64,000 nucleotides of DNA from Brassica napus (lineage: Eukaryota > Streptophyta > Magnoliopsida > Brassicales > Brassicaceae). The first letter of the stretch is position 1; each line of letters starts with the position of its first letter. The position numbers and the translations under genes were made by a program. The notes beneath the pieces are model-generated. The model saw nothing but the letters and a program-made list of their open reading frames with translations, had not been told where the DNA came from and searched no databases. The stretch spans positions 89,666-153,665 of the forward strand of contig NW_026016915.1 of assembly GCF_020379485.1 (NCBI RefSeq), read 5' to 3'. This document shows positions 20,939 through 32,610 of the stretch, in pieces.

Positions 20939-23499
20939 ATGAAATCCAGCAGCAACACCTCTGTTTCCGGCGATCTTATCTCCAAGAAACGAAACGGCAA
21001 AGGAAGTGTCTCTTCCGCTGAGCCGATCAACCGTACCGACCAACCCCGTGACTCTTCCGCCAAGGCTGTCTCTGTCGTTTCCATGTCGAAAAAGTCAAAC
21101 GGCAAGGCTGTTCTGTGCTCTGACGTGCCGATGCGACATATCGGCGGAACCGGTGTTTCCTCCGCCAAAACCCATGAAGTGATGTTCTTCAAAGATGTCA
21201 GATTTGGTCCACAAGAAGGCGAGCTAAGGTTTCGTCTGATCCATTTTTGGGAGGCTCGGAACCCAATTAAGAAGGTGCTTATTGGTATAGAGATGCTACT
21301 TATTGATGAACAGGTGTATTCCGACATCTCTGTTCGCTTTTTTTTAGTTATGCTTGGTCGATAAGTTTACTCATAGACGTTACTTTCTTTATTCCAGGGT
21401 ACTGTGATCCAAGGGTTCATCCCCCCAGGAAGGATTGACACCTATTTGCCACACATGATCGCCGGTTCCATTTACAGACTCACTAATTTTATGGGTCTAG
21501 GAGCAAGACTGTGTACCGGGTTGCTGAACCAATCGTGGCCATCACTTTCTCATGGACCTCTGTCCTCTCTGTTTTTGAGGACAGTTCGGTTCATTTTCCT
21601 GAGGACCGGTTCCGATTCAATGGGTATGAAGAGTTTGAAGCAGGTTGTGACCTCGGAGGGGATCTTTATGGTAAGCTATCAACTTCTTTATTGTTTGTCA
21701 CAGGTTTTGGTTTGAATAGTGTTATGTTTTAGTCTTATTTGTTTATACTTGAATTTATGGGTTGACATTGGTTTGATTTGGCTGATATTAAGCTTCGGTC
21801 TTATCTTTTTAGACTGGAATTTATGGTTTTTATTGTTTGTCATTGGTTTTGGTTCGTATAATGTTATGTTTTAGTCTTATCTGTTTAGACTGAGTTTAAG
21901 CTCTATTCTTTTTTTTTATTGCAGATTACGTTGGTCACATCAAACTGGTGGGTGAGCAGGCTCTGACTGCCGGTCTTGTGCTTGATGAAGTCGAGATAGC
22001 TTCCTCACGGCGTCTTATGGTTCATGTCCAGACACATGAGTAAGTTCTACTCAGAGTTTTCAATCTATGCATATATCATTTCGCTTATCACATGTGTTTC
22101 GGTTTGTTGCAGTGGTCCTGTGATGAAGCTATACCTATGGGACAAGGTTGCTACGGACTTTTGTGAGAAGTTTAAAGCGAATGGAAACACTCCGAGTGTT
22201 ATTTTGGTGACTACTGTAAACCCAAAACGGTTTGGAGGTTATTATTACCAGAATTCTGCTTATATGGTTTAGAGATGTAATTAGGATGCTTGAGTAACTT
22301 GAATTAGACGCATTATGTGTTGAGTAATCAGTTTTTAAAAAAAATTTATGATGTAGTAGTTTATTTTTGTATGTTATGCTAACATTTGTTGTTATGCAGG
22401 CGCTCTAACACTCTCCTCCCTATCATCCTCCCGTGTGTTTCTCGACTTGGACGTTCAACCAACCAGAGATTACATGACTTGGTAAGCACTCCTTTGTTGA
22501 TCAAGCATTGTAGCTTTATCTGACATTAATTTAATTTTTTGCTGATCATTTTCAGGTTGGGATCAAACACAGATGTTGCCAACAGGGTTAATCCCGACAT
22601 TGTGACCAAGGCAGAGACGGTTACAATAGGAGATCTTTTCTCTTACATCAAGCATGAAGGATCAAAGGTACAATAATTCATACTTTAGCACATTCTTGCA
22701 CTGGTCTTAGTTGTTTATACTATTTTATATTACTATTACGCAAGGTTGCTTGGTTTGAGTGCACAGCCACCATTGATGATGTTGTGCATGGTTCTCCATG
22801 GTATTATATTTCATGCGGTGGGTGCAAGACGAAGGCGACAAAGGGGCATACTACGCTCATGTGTAAAAAATGTGGGAAAGCTGAAGTTACCGGTGTTGCA
22901 GAGTAAGAGTTATAGTTTTGTAAACTCACATGTTCTGGCACTCATTGTCACTGTTCCTCTGTCACAGGTATCTTATGAAGCTCTCTGTCTATGACAAAAA
23001 TGACCATGGGTTTTTTGTGCTTCTCGGTGACGCTGGGCGTGAGTTGACTGGGAAGCCAGCATCAGAATTGGTTGAGAGATACTTTGAGGTGATTGTAAAC
23101 ATGTCTTCCATACAGCTTACAAAATGCATTCTCATAAGGTTTTTTTTTTATTAATGATAGGCCAATGAAAGCGTAGGAGATGATCACATGGTTCCGGTGC
23201 CACAGGCTCTAATTGATACCATTGGGCAAACTCGCACTTTCATTGTGAAGGTTTCAAAACACAATTTGGAAGGCAAGACCCGATCTTTGACTGTTACAAA
23301 GGTGCTCCCTCTTGAAGCTGCAGCAGCTGATGGCAACTTAGAAGAAAATGTGATTGCTTCTGCTGTCGAGGAGACCTTACAGATGGGCAAGCGTGTGAAT
23401 GGTTCTTCCAGTGAGCATGAGGGATCCACAGATGCAGCGGTGAAAAGGAGTTTTGATGGGGATGAGTCAGAAGAAGCTAAGCGTGCCAAATGTGGCTAG
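20939..23499 (+). CDS. Replication protein A 70 kDa-like OB-fold protein, frameshifted
   Basis: Nine exons: 20939-21313, 21398-21670, 21925-22039, 22113-22237, 22400-22481, 22556-22667, 22745-22902, 22968-23088, 23161-23499. If one base is restored in exon 2 (the GGG run at about 21,492-21,494), lengths close to 567 codons. The product has successive RPA-type OB folds: GSIYRLTNF...VAITFSWTS; GPVMKLYLWD...NPKRFGGALTLSS; then KVAWFECTATIDDV with a zinc-ribbon CGGC...CKKC as in RPA70 DNA-binding domain C. The tail has the basic run VKRSFDGDESEEAKRAK. RPA70 relatives bind single-stranded DNA in replication and repair; such OB-fold genes are expanded in Brassica. It is absent from the Arabidopsis gene order here. 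Without the base the reading frame stops within exon 2, so it is either a recent pseudogene or a consensus error. Intron 4 has a weak donor (G|GTTATT). Confidence 0.8.
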
Positions 23500-23586
23500 C
23501 AAGTTTTAAAGGCTGAATTGGTTTGCTAATAGACTATGCTTTATTCCATATCACTTTCAGACGTTGTTTTATTTTATTCACTTTCA

Positions 23587-23765
23587 GACTTTGCTTTGTT
23601 TTGTTTCACTTTCAGACTTTGTCTTTGCAGTATTTTATCTATCTTGGTATTATTATCTTTTGGTTATACTTTGGATGATCACCTATCGATTTAGGTTATA
23701 ATTCACTTCTAGACTTTGCTTTGTTTTCTTTCACTTTCAGACATTGTCTTTGCAGTATTTTATGT
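23587..23765 (+). repeat. 124-bp tandem duplication in the 3' flank of the RPA-like gene
   Basis: The segment starting AGACTTTGCTTTGTTTT, with TTTGCAGTATTTTAT near its end, occurs at 23,587 and again at 23,711. Copies are nearly identical over about 50 bases. CACCTATCGAT also recurs nearby, indicating further local duplication. This is probably 3' UTR or just beyond. Confidence 0.6.
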
Positions 23766-24762
23766 GTATCATCATTTATTGTATTATCATATTTTGTTTA
23801 TAAATTGGAGGATCACTCAATTTAGGTTAGAGAATCACCTATCGATCCATTATATAAGTTTTTACAAATTTTATCAAATTTTCATGTTTTTCTCTATTCC
23901 ATCTCCATTTTAAGCTGTTTAATAATTAACTTAAGAACAATGGAAATATGATACTAAACAATACTACAAAGTTGTAATATTTCTACACAATAGAAATGAC
24001 TAATATATCTGCATATGTGTGATGCAATATACCCAAAGTATCCTTACGTAATATATAAACATGGAATCATTCATATTGAATTTCTTAAAAGTTTCACATC
24101 TTTATATTAAATAAATAACTACAAAATAATAATTACCAAATAGATTATAGCTCCAAATTAAATAAAATTTTTGCAAACACATGATGAGCAAAAAAAAATG
24201 ATATAATAAAATAATAGAAAACTATTACTATTTTCATAAATAAAGTATTTGAATTTTTAATAAATCTTTTAACATGATCGCTACAGTCTTAATAGAAACT
24301 TAGCTATGTTTACATATAAAATAAAAACTAATGATATTCCTAACAAAATTTTTATAATTTTCCAGAATCATTTCACTCTAATTTATCCCAAAAAAAATGA
24401 TAAAGATGGATGGTGATAGTGGTTAGCCAATTAATTGTATAAACACATCAACTACATTTATAACTAATTTTTAGAAAGAAATCAAAACTCACACAATTTT
24501 ATCAATACACATAAAGCATTTCAAAAGGCGAATAAGAAATCATGTAAAAGCATGCATCAAAGAGTGACTTTAACTTATGCATCATTCGGATTATTATTCT
24601 TTTTTCTACCGGACTTGATGCCTAGATTTATTTACATTTTAAAGAATTTTGTCATTGTTTTTTTTTTAATCTCTATTTTTATATAAAATCTAAAACTCAA
24701 CTTCTGTCTTTTAATCTTTGCTAAGCAATTTAAATATATAAAGAATAAATTAAAAGACATAA
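23766..24762. other. AT-rich DNA, probable body of a Helitron
   Basis: About 1 kb of A+T-rich sequence leading into the Helitron 3' end. The 5' terminus (A|TC...) could not be fixed with confidence; one candidate is near 23,850 (TCCATTATATAAG). Confidence 0.35.
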
Positions 24763-24791
24763 TCCGCGCGTAGCGCGGACACTGGAACTAG
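24763..24791 (+). mobile_element. Helitron 3' terminus
   Basis: Hairpin with 7-bp arms TCCGCGC and GCGCGGA around the loop GTA, then eight bases and the terminal CTAG followed by host T. This is the standard end of Brassicaceae ATREP-type Helitrons. The GC-rich hairpin stands out sharply in AT-rich DNA. Confidence 0.85.
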
Positions 24792-25875
24792 TAGTTTACT
24801 AAAAAGAAAATTTAATGGTTTCTTGCCGGCAAAAGAGATCAATAATGAGAAAAAGCATAAATCAATATACAATTTGAAAGTAAAGTGGGAACATGCCAAC
24901 ATGGGATAGACGAGAGAATCTTGGCGGCCGAAAATGGGGTTTTATGCCGATTGTTTAGCCCAACCAACCTTCTCCACTATCTCTATTATTATTTTACCCA
25001 TTTTATCATCATATATGTACATATAAACAACGTTCCGATCATTTGATGCGTTGAACCGAAACATTTCATATAATCAAACATTCTTCTCTTAACCCGAGTT
25101 CCACACAAACTCCCCTACTCAGCTGTCAAAATAGCATTGCTTTGTAAGAGACTGAAGGCTTGTCAGGAAAATTGTTCAAATTCACCTTTACATGTTTTTT
25201 CAATATTAAAAACTCACCTTTACATATATATATTTTTAACTATCCAGAGATATTTGAGTTGAAGTCTAACTAATTTCCCACGAGGTCATAGCAACGAATA
25301 ATCCGATCTCGGTTTGAGATATAAAACACGTCTAGGCAAATAAATGACGACTTAATTTTGAGAAAGATTCAAACCTATAATCAACGTTTACGTTTCACTC
25401 AAATTTTTCCTTTACCAACAAACTACCACCATTTGGTTAACTTTATAATGATTATTTTGTCATTAAGTCTACATGCAGCGAATCATCGAATCCTTGAACT
25501 CGAAACTTGCAAGATCATTGTCCTGTTGTCCAACTATGGGTTGGACAAAACCCACGCACGTCTCTAAACGATCGATGCATATGAGTTTTTAGCTTTGTAT
25601 CCTCTGATTAACGCAAAACATAGATCAAAGTTAATTATTTGAAAGGTAAAAAAAATTATTTGAAAAGCCGCAACAAATCATCTACTTACCAGAGAACTTG
25701 TCAGTAAAGTTGTGTATGCACTTTTAGTAAATATGCATGCTCATCAGTTCGACATGAAAGACCTACAAAAACCGGAGAAGCCAAGAGATATCATCCGAAG
25801 CTTTTTAAATATAATTATTCCAACAGAGTAAATCATCCAATATTAATAACCTTTTTCTAAGAGATGCTTAGGCGT
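24792..25875. other. Intergenic DNA
   Basis: No gene, RNA gene or bounded element recognised. The open frame at 25,358-25,567 is not protein-like. Confidence 0.5.
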
Positions 25876-26133
25876 CAAAAACCATTATGACTTGGGCATC
25901 GTAAGATTCTCATTATGCACCATACCAATGTTTTAGGTGATGCTTAACCCTGATGCGTCCATTGTTTAGAAAATGGAACCCATGGATGCAAACCAAAAAT
26001 CATCCAAAAATCATTATGACTTGGGCATCGTAAGATTCTCATTATGCACCATACCAATGTTTTAGGTGATGCTTAACCCTGATGCGTCCATTGTTTAGAA
26101 AATGGAACCCATGGATGCAAACCAAAAATCATT
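25876..26133. repeat. 129-bp tandem duplication, two nearly identical copies
   Basis: Copy 1 is 25876-26004 and copy 2 is 26005-26133. The first mismatch seen is at 25882/26011. Near-identity implies recent duplication. Each copy carries GACTTGGGCATCGTAAG and CTGATGCGTCCATTG. Function unknown. Confidence 0.9.
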
Positions 26134-26710
26134 ATTCACCAACAACAATTATGCTAGAGATTCTTGTAGGCTTGTAGCAGCATATATTATGTTGTTGTCT
26201 AACAATGTTGGAGGAAAAATACACATGAAGAATTAAGTTTATTAAAAATGATGATTGAGCTAGTGATAAAGATTCTAGTCACGATGACAAAGATTTGGAT
26301 AAAATGCAAGTTGCTATCGCTGTTATAATAATAACTCTATGAATTGAAAATAAACAAAAATAAATATCACACTACAGTTTTCGGAAAATTTATTGTTTGT
26401 ACGCCCCATATGGAGACGTCCCCGTTGGAGGGTATGTGTATATCTGAATATAATATAAAGTGTGAGGAAAAAGGAGAGAAAGAGAGAGGGGGATAAGATA
26501 GAGACAAGTGTGAGCTAGTGGACGGAGAGGTAGAAAGCCAATTTGGCTCCTCTTCCAACCTGTATTTTCACTTGTGTGATCATCACCCATACACATTTCA
26601 TAATATAAAAATAGTTTACACACATTCATATTTGTCTGGATATCACTTCATTTTCATTTCTTGATTAAATTTTCAAAATAATGTTACAATGAACAAAAAA
26701 AAAAAACGCC
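26134..26710. other. Intergenic DNA
   Basis: No gene recognised. A GA-rich stretch lies at 26,466-26,500. The minus-strand open frames here are low-complexity. Confidence 0.4.
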
Positions 26711-27063
26711 TTAGGGCATCTCCAACCCTACTCCATTTTCAACTCCAAACATCATTATGGAATAAAATCTTCTCCAACCCCACTCCATTTTGGAGTTGAA
26801 AATGGAGTAATGGCTAGGGTTACTCCATTTATGGAGTAATCTTACTCATTACTCCATTTTGGAGTTGAACTTTTTTTATTTATAAAATGGTCCTTTAAAT
26901 CTTTAATGTTTCTATTTTTTACTTAAATAATATTTAAAATGATACAATAACATGAAAATAGTATATTCCACAAAAGATTATTTAATAATTTTAAATAAAT
27001 GCATAAAATAACAGAAAACATAAATAATTAAAATAAAAATAAAAATAACATAAAATAAGTAAT

Positions 27064-27168
27064 TTAATAATCTGGAAAATCCGTTCCGGATCCGCTAAGG
27101 TCGGTGAAATATTGCCCAAACGGAGAAGTCTGAGAAAGAGCTTGTTGATCTTGTGATTCAGCATTTCG
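27064..27168 (-). pseudogene. Harbinger ORF1 (Myb/SANT-like) C-terminal remnant
   Basis: Read on the minus strand, about 34 residues end in SPFGQYFTDLSGSGTDFPDY followed by a stop at 27064-27066. FG(Q)YF..L.GSG.D.PDY is the usual C-terminus of the Myb-like ORF1 protein of plant Harbinger elements, as I remember the family. The rest of ORF1 is deleted, and the remnant abuts ORF2. Confidence 0.6.
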
Positions 27169-27948
27169 CTTTGATATTATTTGTATTTGTCAGACTTCTT
27201 TATATTGGTGAAAAACGAGGATTTCCTGGAATGCTTGGCAGTTTAGATTGCATGCACTGGAAGTGGAAGAATTGTCCTACCGGTTGGGCGGGACAATATG
27301 CGGGTCGTAGTGGATCACCAACTATAATTCTTGAAGCTGTCGCAGATTATGATCTTTGGATATGGCATGCATATTTCGGAATGCCAGGCACTAATAACGA
27401 TATCAACGTGTTGGACTCTTCTTATCTTTTTTCTAATCTTGCTCAAGGTATTGCTCCTCCTGCTCATTATTTTATTCAAGACAAAGAATATTATATGAGT
27501 TACTATTTAGCGGATGGTATTTATCCAAAATGGTCGACCATAGTACAAACTATTCAAGAGCCAAGGAGTCCTAAAAACAATATATTTTGCAACGCAACAA
27601 GAAGCATGCAGGAAAGATGTTGAACGTGCATTTGGAGTTCTACAGTCGCGCTTTGCTATTGTCAAAGGACCTGTTCGTTTTTGGAAAAAAAATGTGTTAC
27701 ATGACATTATGACTACATGTATAATTTTACATAACATGATAATTGAAGATGAGCGTGAACTTGATGCACCAATTGAACTTGGAAGAGAAGCTCCACCTCC
27801 AGATATCGAAATTGCAGAAGATGAAAATGTCCGATTTCAAAATTTTCTTGCTCGATTTAGGAATATCAAAAATAAAGAAGCTCATTTTTCATTACGAAAT
27901 ACATTAGTTGATCATTTGTGGGAAAAATATTCTAATGCTCATTGTTGA
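27153..27948 (+). pseudogene. Harbinger transposase (HARBI1-like DDE nuclease), truncated and frameshifted
   Basis: From GFPGMLGSLDCMHWKWKNCP to a stop at 27946-27948. The catalytic acidic residues can be placed: D in GSLDCMHW, D in GTNNDINVL, and E in DVERAFGVLQSRF. The N-terminal third is missing. A one-base excess in the T run at 27585-27588 breaks the frame between NNIF and the segment that continues into DVERAFGVLQ; it then stays open to YSNAHC. The family enzyme cuts and inserts at TWA sites; this copy should be inactive. Confidence 0.85.
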
Positions 27949-28643
27949 ACCTATATATATGTTGTCTTTTTTTTAATGATTTTTTGTACTTTTTAATATT
28001 AAAAATATTTAATTCAAATAATTTATATTTTAATTATTATCGTAAACATAAAATAATTGGGGTTAATTGGTATATTCTTATAAGTATAAGATTTTATTTG
28101 TAATTATTAATAAAATAAAAATAAAATTATTTAAGAAATATTATTTTTGGAGTAGAAAATGGAGTAATACATTGGAGTAAAACCTTACTCCATTTTGGTG
28201 TTGCACCATTTTGAAGTAAAAAATGGGATAATACATTGGAGATGCTCTTAATAGGATTGAAATCTTCGCACCAGTCATCCGATCTTTTACAAATCTTAGA
28301 ACTTTGCAATTGTCAAAATTACTTTTTAATTGACCCAATCGAAAGAAAATGTCTCACTTTTGAGTTTGGTTGCAGATACCAACACGGTTTAAATAATATA
28401 TGTATATTGTTACCACTAAACAAAATGTGGAGTAATAAACATTTTAAAATGCTACAGTAGTATACATCATAGAACTATTAATTTGTGTGCATCATCTTCG
28501 TCATTTCGCCGTTGTTTTCTCTCTATAGTAAAGTATTGATCTATAAATCATTCTCTTTCCCTCTGCGCGTTTCACCCTTTATAGAAAAGAACCAGTGAAT
28601 CATCATCATCATCATCATCTTCCTTCCTCTTCTCCAAAAACAG

Positions 28644-28796
28644 GTTAACAAACTAACTAACTTCTCTCTCCATTCTTCTTTTTATAATGGTTGCCGAGAA
28701 AAAAACGCAGGAAAAAAACATTCTTGCATAACTCGGTGACCCCGTTATTACATAACTAATTAATAACATCGTTGATTGTCTGTTTTTTTTTCTCAG
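28644..28796 (+). other. Putative 5' UTR intron of SAP4
   Basis: Donor CAG|GTTAAC and acceptor TTTTTTTTCTCAG, 51 bases before the ATG. A (CAT)n tract at about 28,601-28,618 lies in the proposed first exon, and CCCTTTATAGA at about 28,574 could be the TATA region. No transcript was available. Confidence 0.5.
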
Positions 28797-28846
28797 ATTT
28801 TCGACCAAACTTGATCTGTCTTGTCCGAAGCTTATTATTATAATAA

Positions 28847-29332
28847 ATGGCGGAAGAACATAGATGTCAAACGCCGGAAGGCCACCGTCTCTGCGTTAAC
28901 AACTGCGGTTTCTCCGGCAGCTCAGCCACCATGAACCTCTGCTCCAATTGCTACGGCGATCTCTGCCTCAACCAACAACAACAACAAGCCTCCACCAAAT
29001 CAACCGTCGAATCCTCTCTCTCCGCCGCATCTCCTCCGTCGTCTTTGGAGATCGAATCCATCTCATCTTCTTCATCAACGGCGGAGAAACAAATCCCGCT
29101 GATTCAGACGTCGACGGAGCAGAAGCAGCCGCCGCAACGGCCTAACCGGTGCACCGTGTGCAGGAAACGGGTCGGGTTGACCGGATTCATGTGCCGGTGC
29201 GGGACGACTTTCTGTGGGACCCACAGGTATCCGGAGGTTCACGGATGCTCGTACGATTTCAAATCGGCGGGGCGCGAAGAGATCGCAAAGGCTAATCCTT
29301 TGGTCATAGCCGCGAAGCTCCAGAAGATATGA
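28847..29332 (+). CDS. SAP4: A20/AN1 zinc-finger stress-associated protein 4
   Basis: Single coding exon, 161 residues, the length I recall for Arabidopsis AT2G36320 (SAP4). The N-terminal A20 finger runs from about residue 12 to 41 (C..NC...C..C in CVNNCGFSGSS, NLCSNCYGDLC). A Gln-rich then Ser/Thr-rich linker follows. The C-terminal AN1 finger is at about residues 102-140 (CTVCRKRVGLTGFMCRCG, FCGTHRYPEVHGC). All zinc ligands expected for both fingers are visible. SAPs are cytosolic proteins, several with E3 ubiquitin ligase activity, that modulate responses to salt, cold, drought and pathogens; the role of this copy is inferred. The exon is GC-rich relative to its flanks. Confidence 0.95.
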   Translation: MAEEHRCQTPEGHRLCVNNCGFSGSSATMNLCSNCYGDLCLNQQQQQASTKSTVESSLSAASPPSSLEIESISSSSSTAEKQIPLIQTSTEQKQPPQRPNRCTVCRKRVGLTGFMCRCGTTFCGTHRYPEVHGCSYDFKSAGREEIAKANPLVIAAKLQKI

Positions 29333-30539
29333 TCTGAGCCGTTGACTTTTCTTCTATTCTCTCTCCCGCGTTTTCCCGAGACAACAACCTCCGATGCTTT
29401 CGGTGTATCTCAGCCGTTCATTATGTTAAAACATATACCACGTGTTACGTGATTAAAGGTTGAGATGGTTGTTACAGTATTCACCTTTCAATTATTTTCC
29501 TTTTTCTTCCGAAAGAATTTATGTTTTTATAATTGTGTGAAAGGAAAAGACTTTCTTTTGGAGAAAAAGAAAATATATAAAATTGTGTGTCTCTCTTTTT
29601 ATTTTTATTTTTGTTGAGAAAGTTTTATTGACGTTTTCGTTGTTAAACATTAAAGAAAAAAAACAAATAGTTTTATCACCCTTGGACATGTTATCTTTTG
29701 GTAGAACATCTAAAGTCAATAACATGAAGTCCAAATGTTTGTTTATGATAAGATCATAAGATCAAAAAGAATTTCAGTATAGAACCAAATGGTCATAGGT
29801 TAATGGCTTGAGATTAATCGATTAATCAACATTTGAGGTAGGTTTTTGAAGCTCGTGATCTGAGTTAGTGTTTTTAGGTATAGAAAACCACATAAATAAA
29901 CTATTTTGAGCCTAAGATTGTGTACTATCAATGATACATTGACTTTCAAGATGGTTAATTACTACGAAAAACTGAAGATTATACATGCTTGAGATTAAAT
30001 CCATTAATCAACATTTGAATCGAACTACAATTGGATTAAAGGATTTGGTGAGTCATGGTTACTTGAGTTCATTGTTTAGATTTAATTATTTTTGTAAAAA
30101 AGTCATATATACTAATTTATACAGTTATACATAAAAACATATATTTATAGGTCAACCTTTGTACAGAATATGAAAATCATACAAACTTTACCTCAAATGA
30201 TTGTTATGTGGAAAATAAATAAAATTTAGAAATCAAATAGAAACAAGTAAAAAGTGAAGAATTGAAATTTTTTCTTATATATATGTTTTGAACATCTTGT
30301 CTATTTAGAGTTAATTTCTCCTATTCTTATTCTTTTTTTTTTGACGACAAAATCTCCATATATTATTATGATGCGTCCGGGGGTCTGGTCTCGAGTACCA
30401 TCCAATCATTGCAAACCTATGCATACATTTTTCCTTCTTCCTAAAAATGATATCCGACTCAATAGATGTAAGCCAACAATTAACAGATGTTAGCAATGCA
30501 TCATTTCACCATAAATCACAAACAAATCATGATTGATAA
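29333..30539. other. SAP4 3' UTR and intergenic DNA
   Basis: The 3' UTR is probably the first 150-250 bases. A motif around GCTTGAGATTAA...ATTAATCAACATTTGA occurs twice, near 29,805 and 29,989. No gene. Confidence 0.4.
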
Positions 30540-30870
30540 ATTTCCATTTCAAAGTATTAAATTTATGTATGTTGAATCTCTAGAGAAATCTTAATTAATC
30601 ATTGTTTCAATTTCAAATATCATAATCAAGAATGCTAACTTTCTATTTATGATATATCATTTGAATTTTCATATGTTAAATATATAGAGAAATCTTAATT
30701 AATCATCGTGTCACTTTCCGATATCAAAATATGAATGTTAGCTTCTATGTACTAGAGATTTAATAGATTTTTCAAGATATTATTTGAATTTCATATTTTG
30801 AATCTCTAGAGAAATCACAACTAATCATCGCTACACTCTTTGATATCATAATCACAAACAAATCTTGAAT
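30540..30870. repeat. Three degenerate tandem units of about 105-120 bp
   Basis: The core (T/A)AGAGAAATC...AATCATCG recurs at about 30,578, 30,684 and 30,806, each followed by a TTTC/TTTGATATCA(T/A)AAT-type segment. Copies are diverged. They may belong to an old transposon. Confidence 0.6.
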
Positions 30871-31777
30871 TCTAAGAAGCACAAATTTAGTAAAGAAAAC
30901 ACAAAATAATCTTTTCGTAAAGTGGCTAGTATACAAAAAATCTTTGATTATAAAATATAGATGTAACAAAAGAGGTTCACTGAGTCTTTGTTCATGAAAT
31001 TAAGTTCTGAAGAAGTTGAATGCTCCGGCTGAAATGAGTGAATGTGTGTTTTGGTTATTAAGGCAGAGAGTGAGAGCACAAAGATTTTGGGCTTCAATGA
31101 GTGGGCTTCATCGTAGGCCCAAAATTCACTTGTGCTATATCTTTTTCTTCTTTTTTTTTGGGTCTTGGCACAAGCCACACAATCAATAGAAAAAGTTGAG
31201 TCAAACATAAACCATATCTTTTAAGTTGTTCTAAACTCATGTGACTCCTTACTTTTTGAGAATTTATAGTTTATCAGAGAATCTACGAGCATTTGCAGAA
31301 GCCGTTGACAAATATTAAGAAACAGACTTGCTGCACTCCCAGCAGAAACACCCAACATTCTCTTCATAGTATTTGTGAAACCCTGCAAGTATAATAAATT
31401 ACATCAGTGGAAATAATACAGTCCTCAATATTTTTATTTAGGCCATTAGGTTATGTAGAACCATATTTTTGTGACATACCTTGTTATACTTGAAAAGAAG
31501 AGGTCGTGAATCTTTATTTGTGTTTGCTTGCTTTTGTATATCCTTTGGATCTTCATAATATTTTTTTTATTTCCTAAACCTGTTCCAAGCTGGTATATGA
31601 CACTAAAATCATGAAATATAAAGTTCCTAGTTGACAAGTACATGTCGAAGAAACTAAAGTCTGTGCCTTACTTACAACAAACTCAACGGTACCTTCAGAT
31701 ATACATGATGACGATGTTTTGTAGTAGAGACAATGTTTATGTAACCATATATTGTTATAAATAAGAACTTCAGGGTA

Positions 31778-32311
31778 TAGGGCCGTCCCTGCCATAAGGC
31801 CAGTGAAGCTAGAGCTTTAGGCCACAAAATTATTACAAAATATGAAGCCACATTTTTTGAAAAAGAATGATTATAGTTAAGTGGTTAAAAACATATTCAT
31901 CTTTGTTTCAGTTGGAGTCCGCATCTTCAACGTTATGGTGTCCGTCTTCCTTTTTTTTCTATTGCGACATGTAGTTTAAATAACTTATCTGTTTTTTTTT
32001 TGTCAAACAAATAACTTATCTGTTTCTTTTTTTTTCTTGTGTTACTTAACATTACAAATAATAATAGTTCAATTCAAACTAGTGATTTTTATTTTATTAA
32101 AATGTCTACTAATAATCTGACATAACTAAACTACTACGAGTTAAAAAAATTTAAACTAAAAAAAGAAGAAGTTAAACTACTATTTCACTTTGTATAAAAA
32201 AGAGAAACTATTATAAATGCATATATATTATATAAATATATTTCACAAATAAATATAATGTTACTGTATATAAATATGCTTCAGGCCACCAAATATATCG
32301 GGACGGCACTG
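31778..32311. mobile_element. hAT-type non-autonomous element, 534 bp
   Basis: Ends TAGGGCCGTCCC and (reverse-complemented) CAGTGCCGTCCC are inverted repeats. Flanking octamers TCAGGGTA (31770-31777) and TGAGGGTA (32312-32319) match at 7 of 8 positions, the 8-bp duplication of hAT transposons. AT-rich interior without ORF. Confidence 0.8.
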
Positions 32312-32315
32312 TGAG

Positions 32316-32610
32316 GGTAGTCCAGCATTGATAAGGAGAGTTGTGAAAGAGATTTTGTTGGATGTAAAGTGCATTAAGGAGTACTTGGGAATGAGAAAGG
32401 TGTTTGTGGCTTTATCTCCGCCGTGAAAATGTGTGACATATCATTTCTAAAGGCTGCAAGACCAGCGACATGTTCACAAAGCTCCACAACAATCTTCCCC
32501 GTGAAGAATTGAGAAAACTAAACGATGAGAATAATGATAAAAGCTTACTCATGCTTAATCTGTACAATGCTCTCCTAGCCATAATCAATAATAGAGGAAT
32601 TCCATGTAAG
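32316..32610 (+). pseudogene. Unrecognised coding-like remnant beside the hAT element
   Basis: Two open stretches have coding-like composition: about 32,317-32,426 (contains KEILLDVKCIKEYLGMRKVF, ends at TGA) and about 32,471-32,610 (contains MFTKLHNNLPREEL and LLMLNLYNALLAI). No family recognised. The hAT element sits immediately upstream, so it may have disrupted a gene or gene fragment. Confidence 0.3.

Larger units (their letters stand above)
26714..28247. mobile_element. PIF/Harbinger element, internally deleted
   Basis: The left end GGGCATCTCCAACCCTACTC and the right end, reverse-complemented, GAGCATCTCCAATGTATTA are inverted repeats flanked by TTA (26711-26713 and 28248-28250), the PIF/Harbinger target duplication. 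Many subterminal copies of ACTCCATTTT lie inside both ends. Within are a transposase ORF2 remnant on + (27153-27948) and the end of ORF1 on - (27064-27168). These two are normally divergent genes; the 5' part of each is gone, so about half the autonomous element was lost. Confidence 0.88.
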
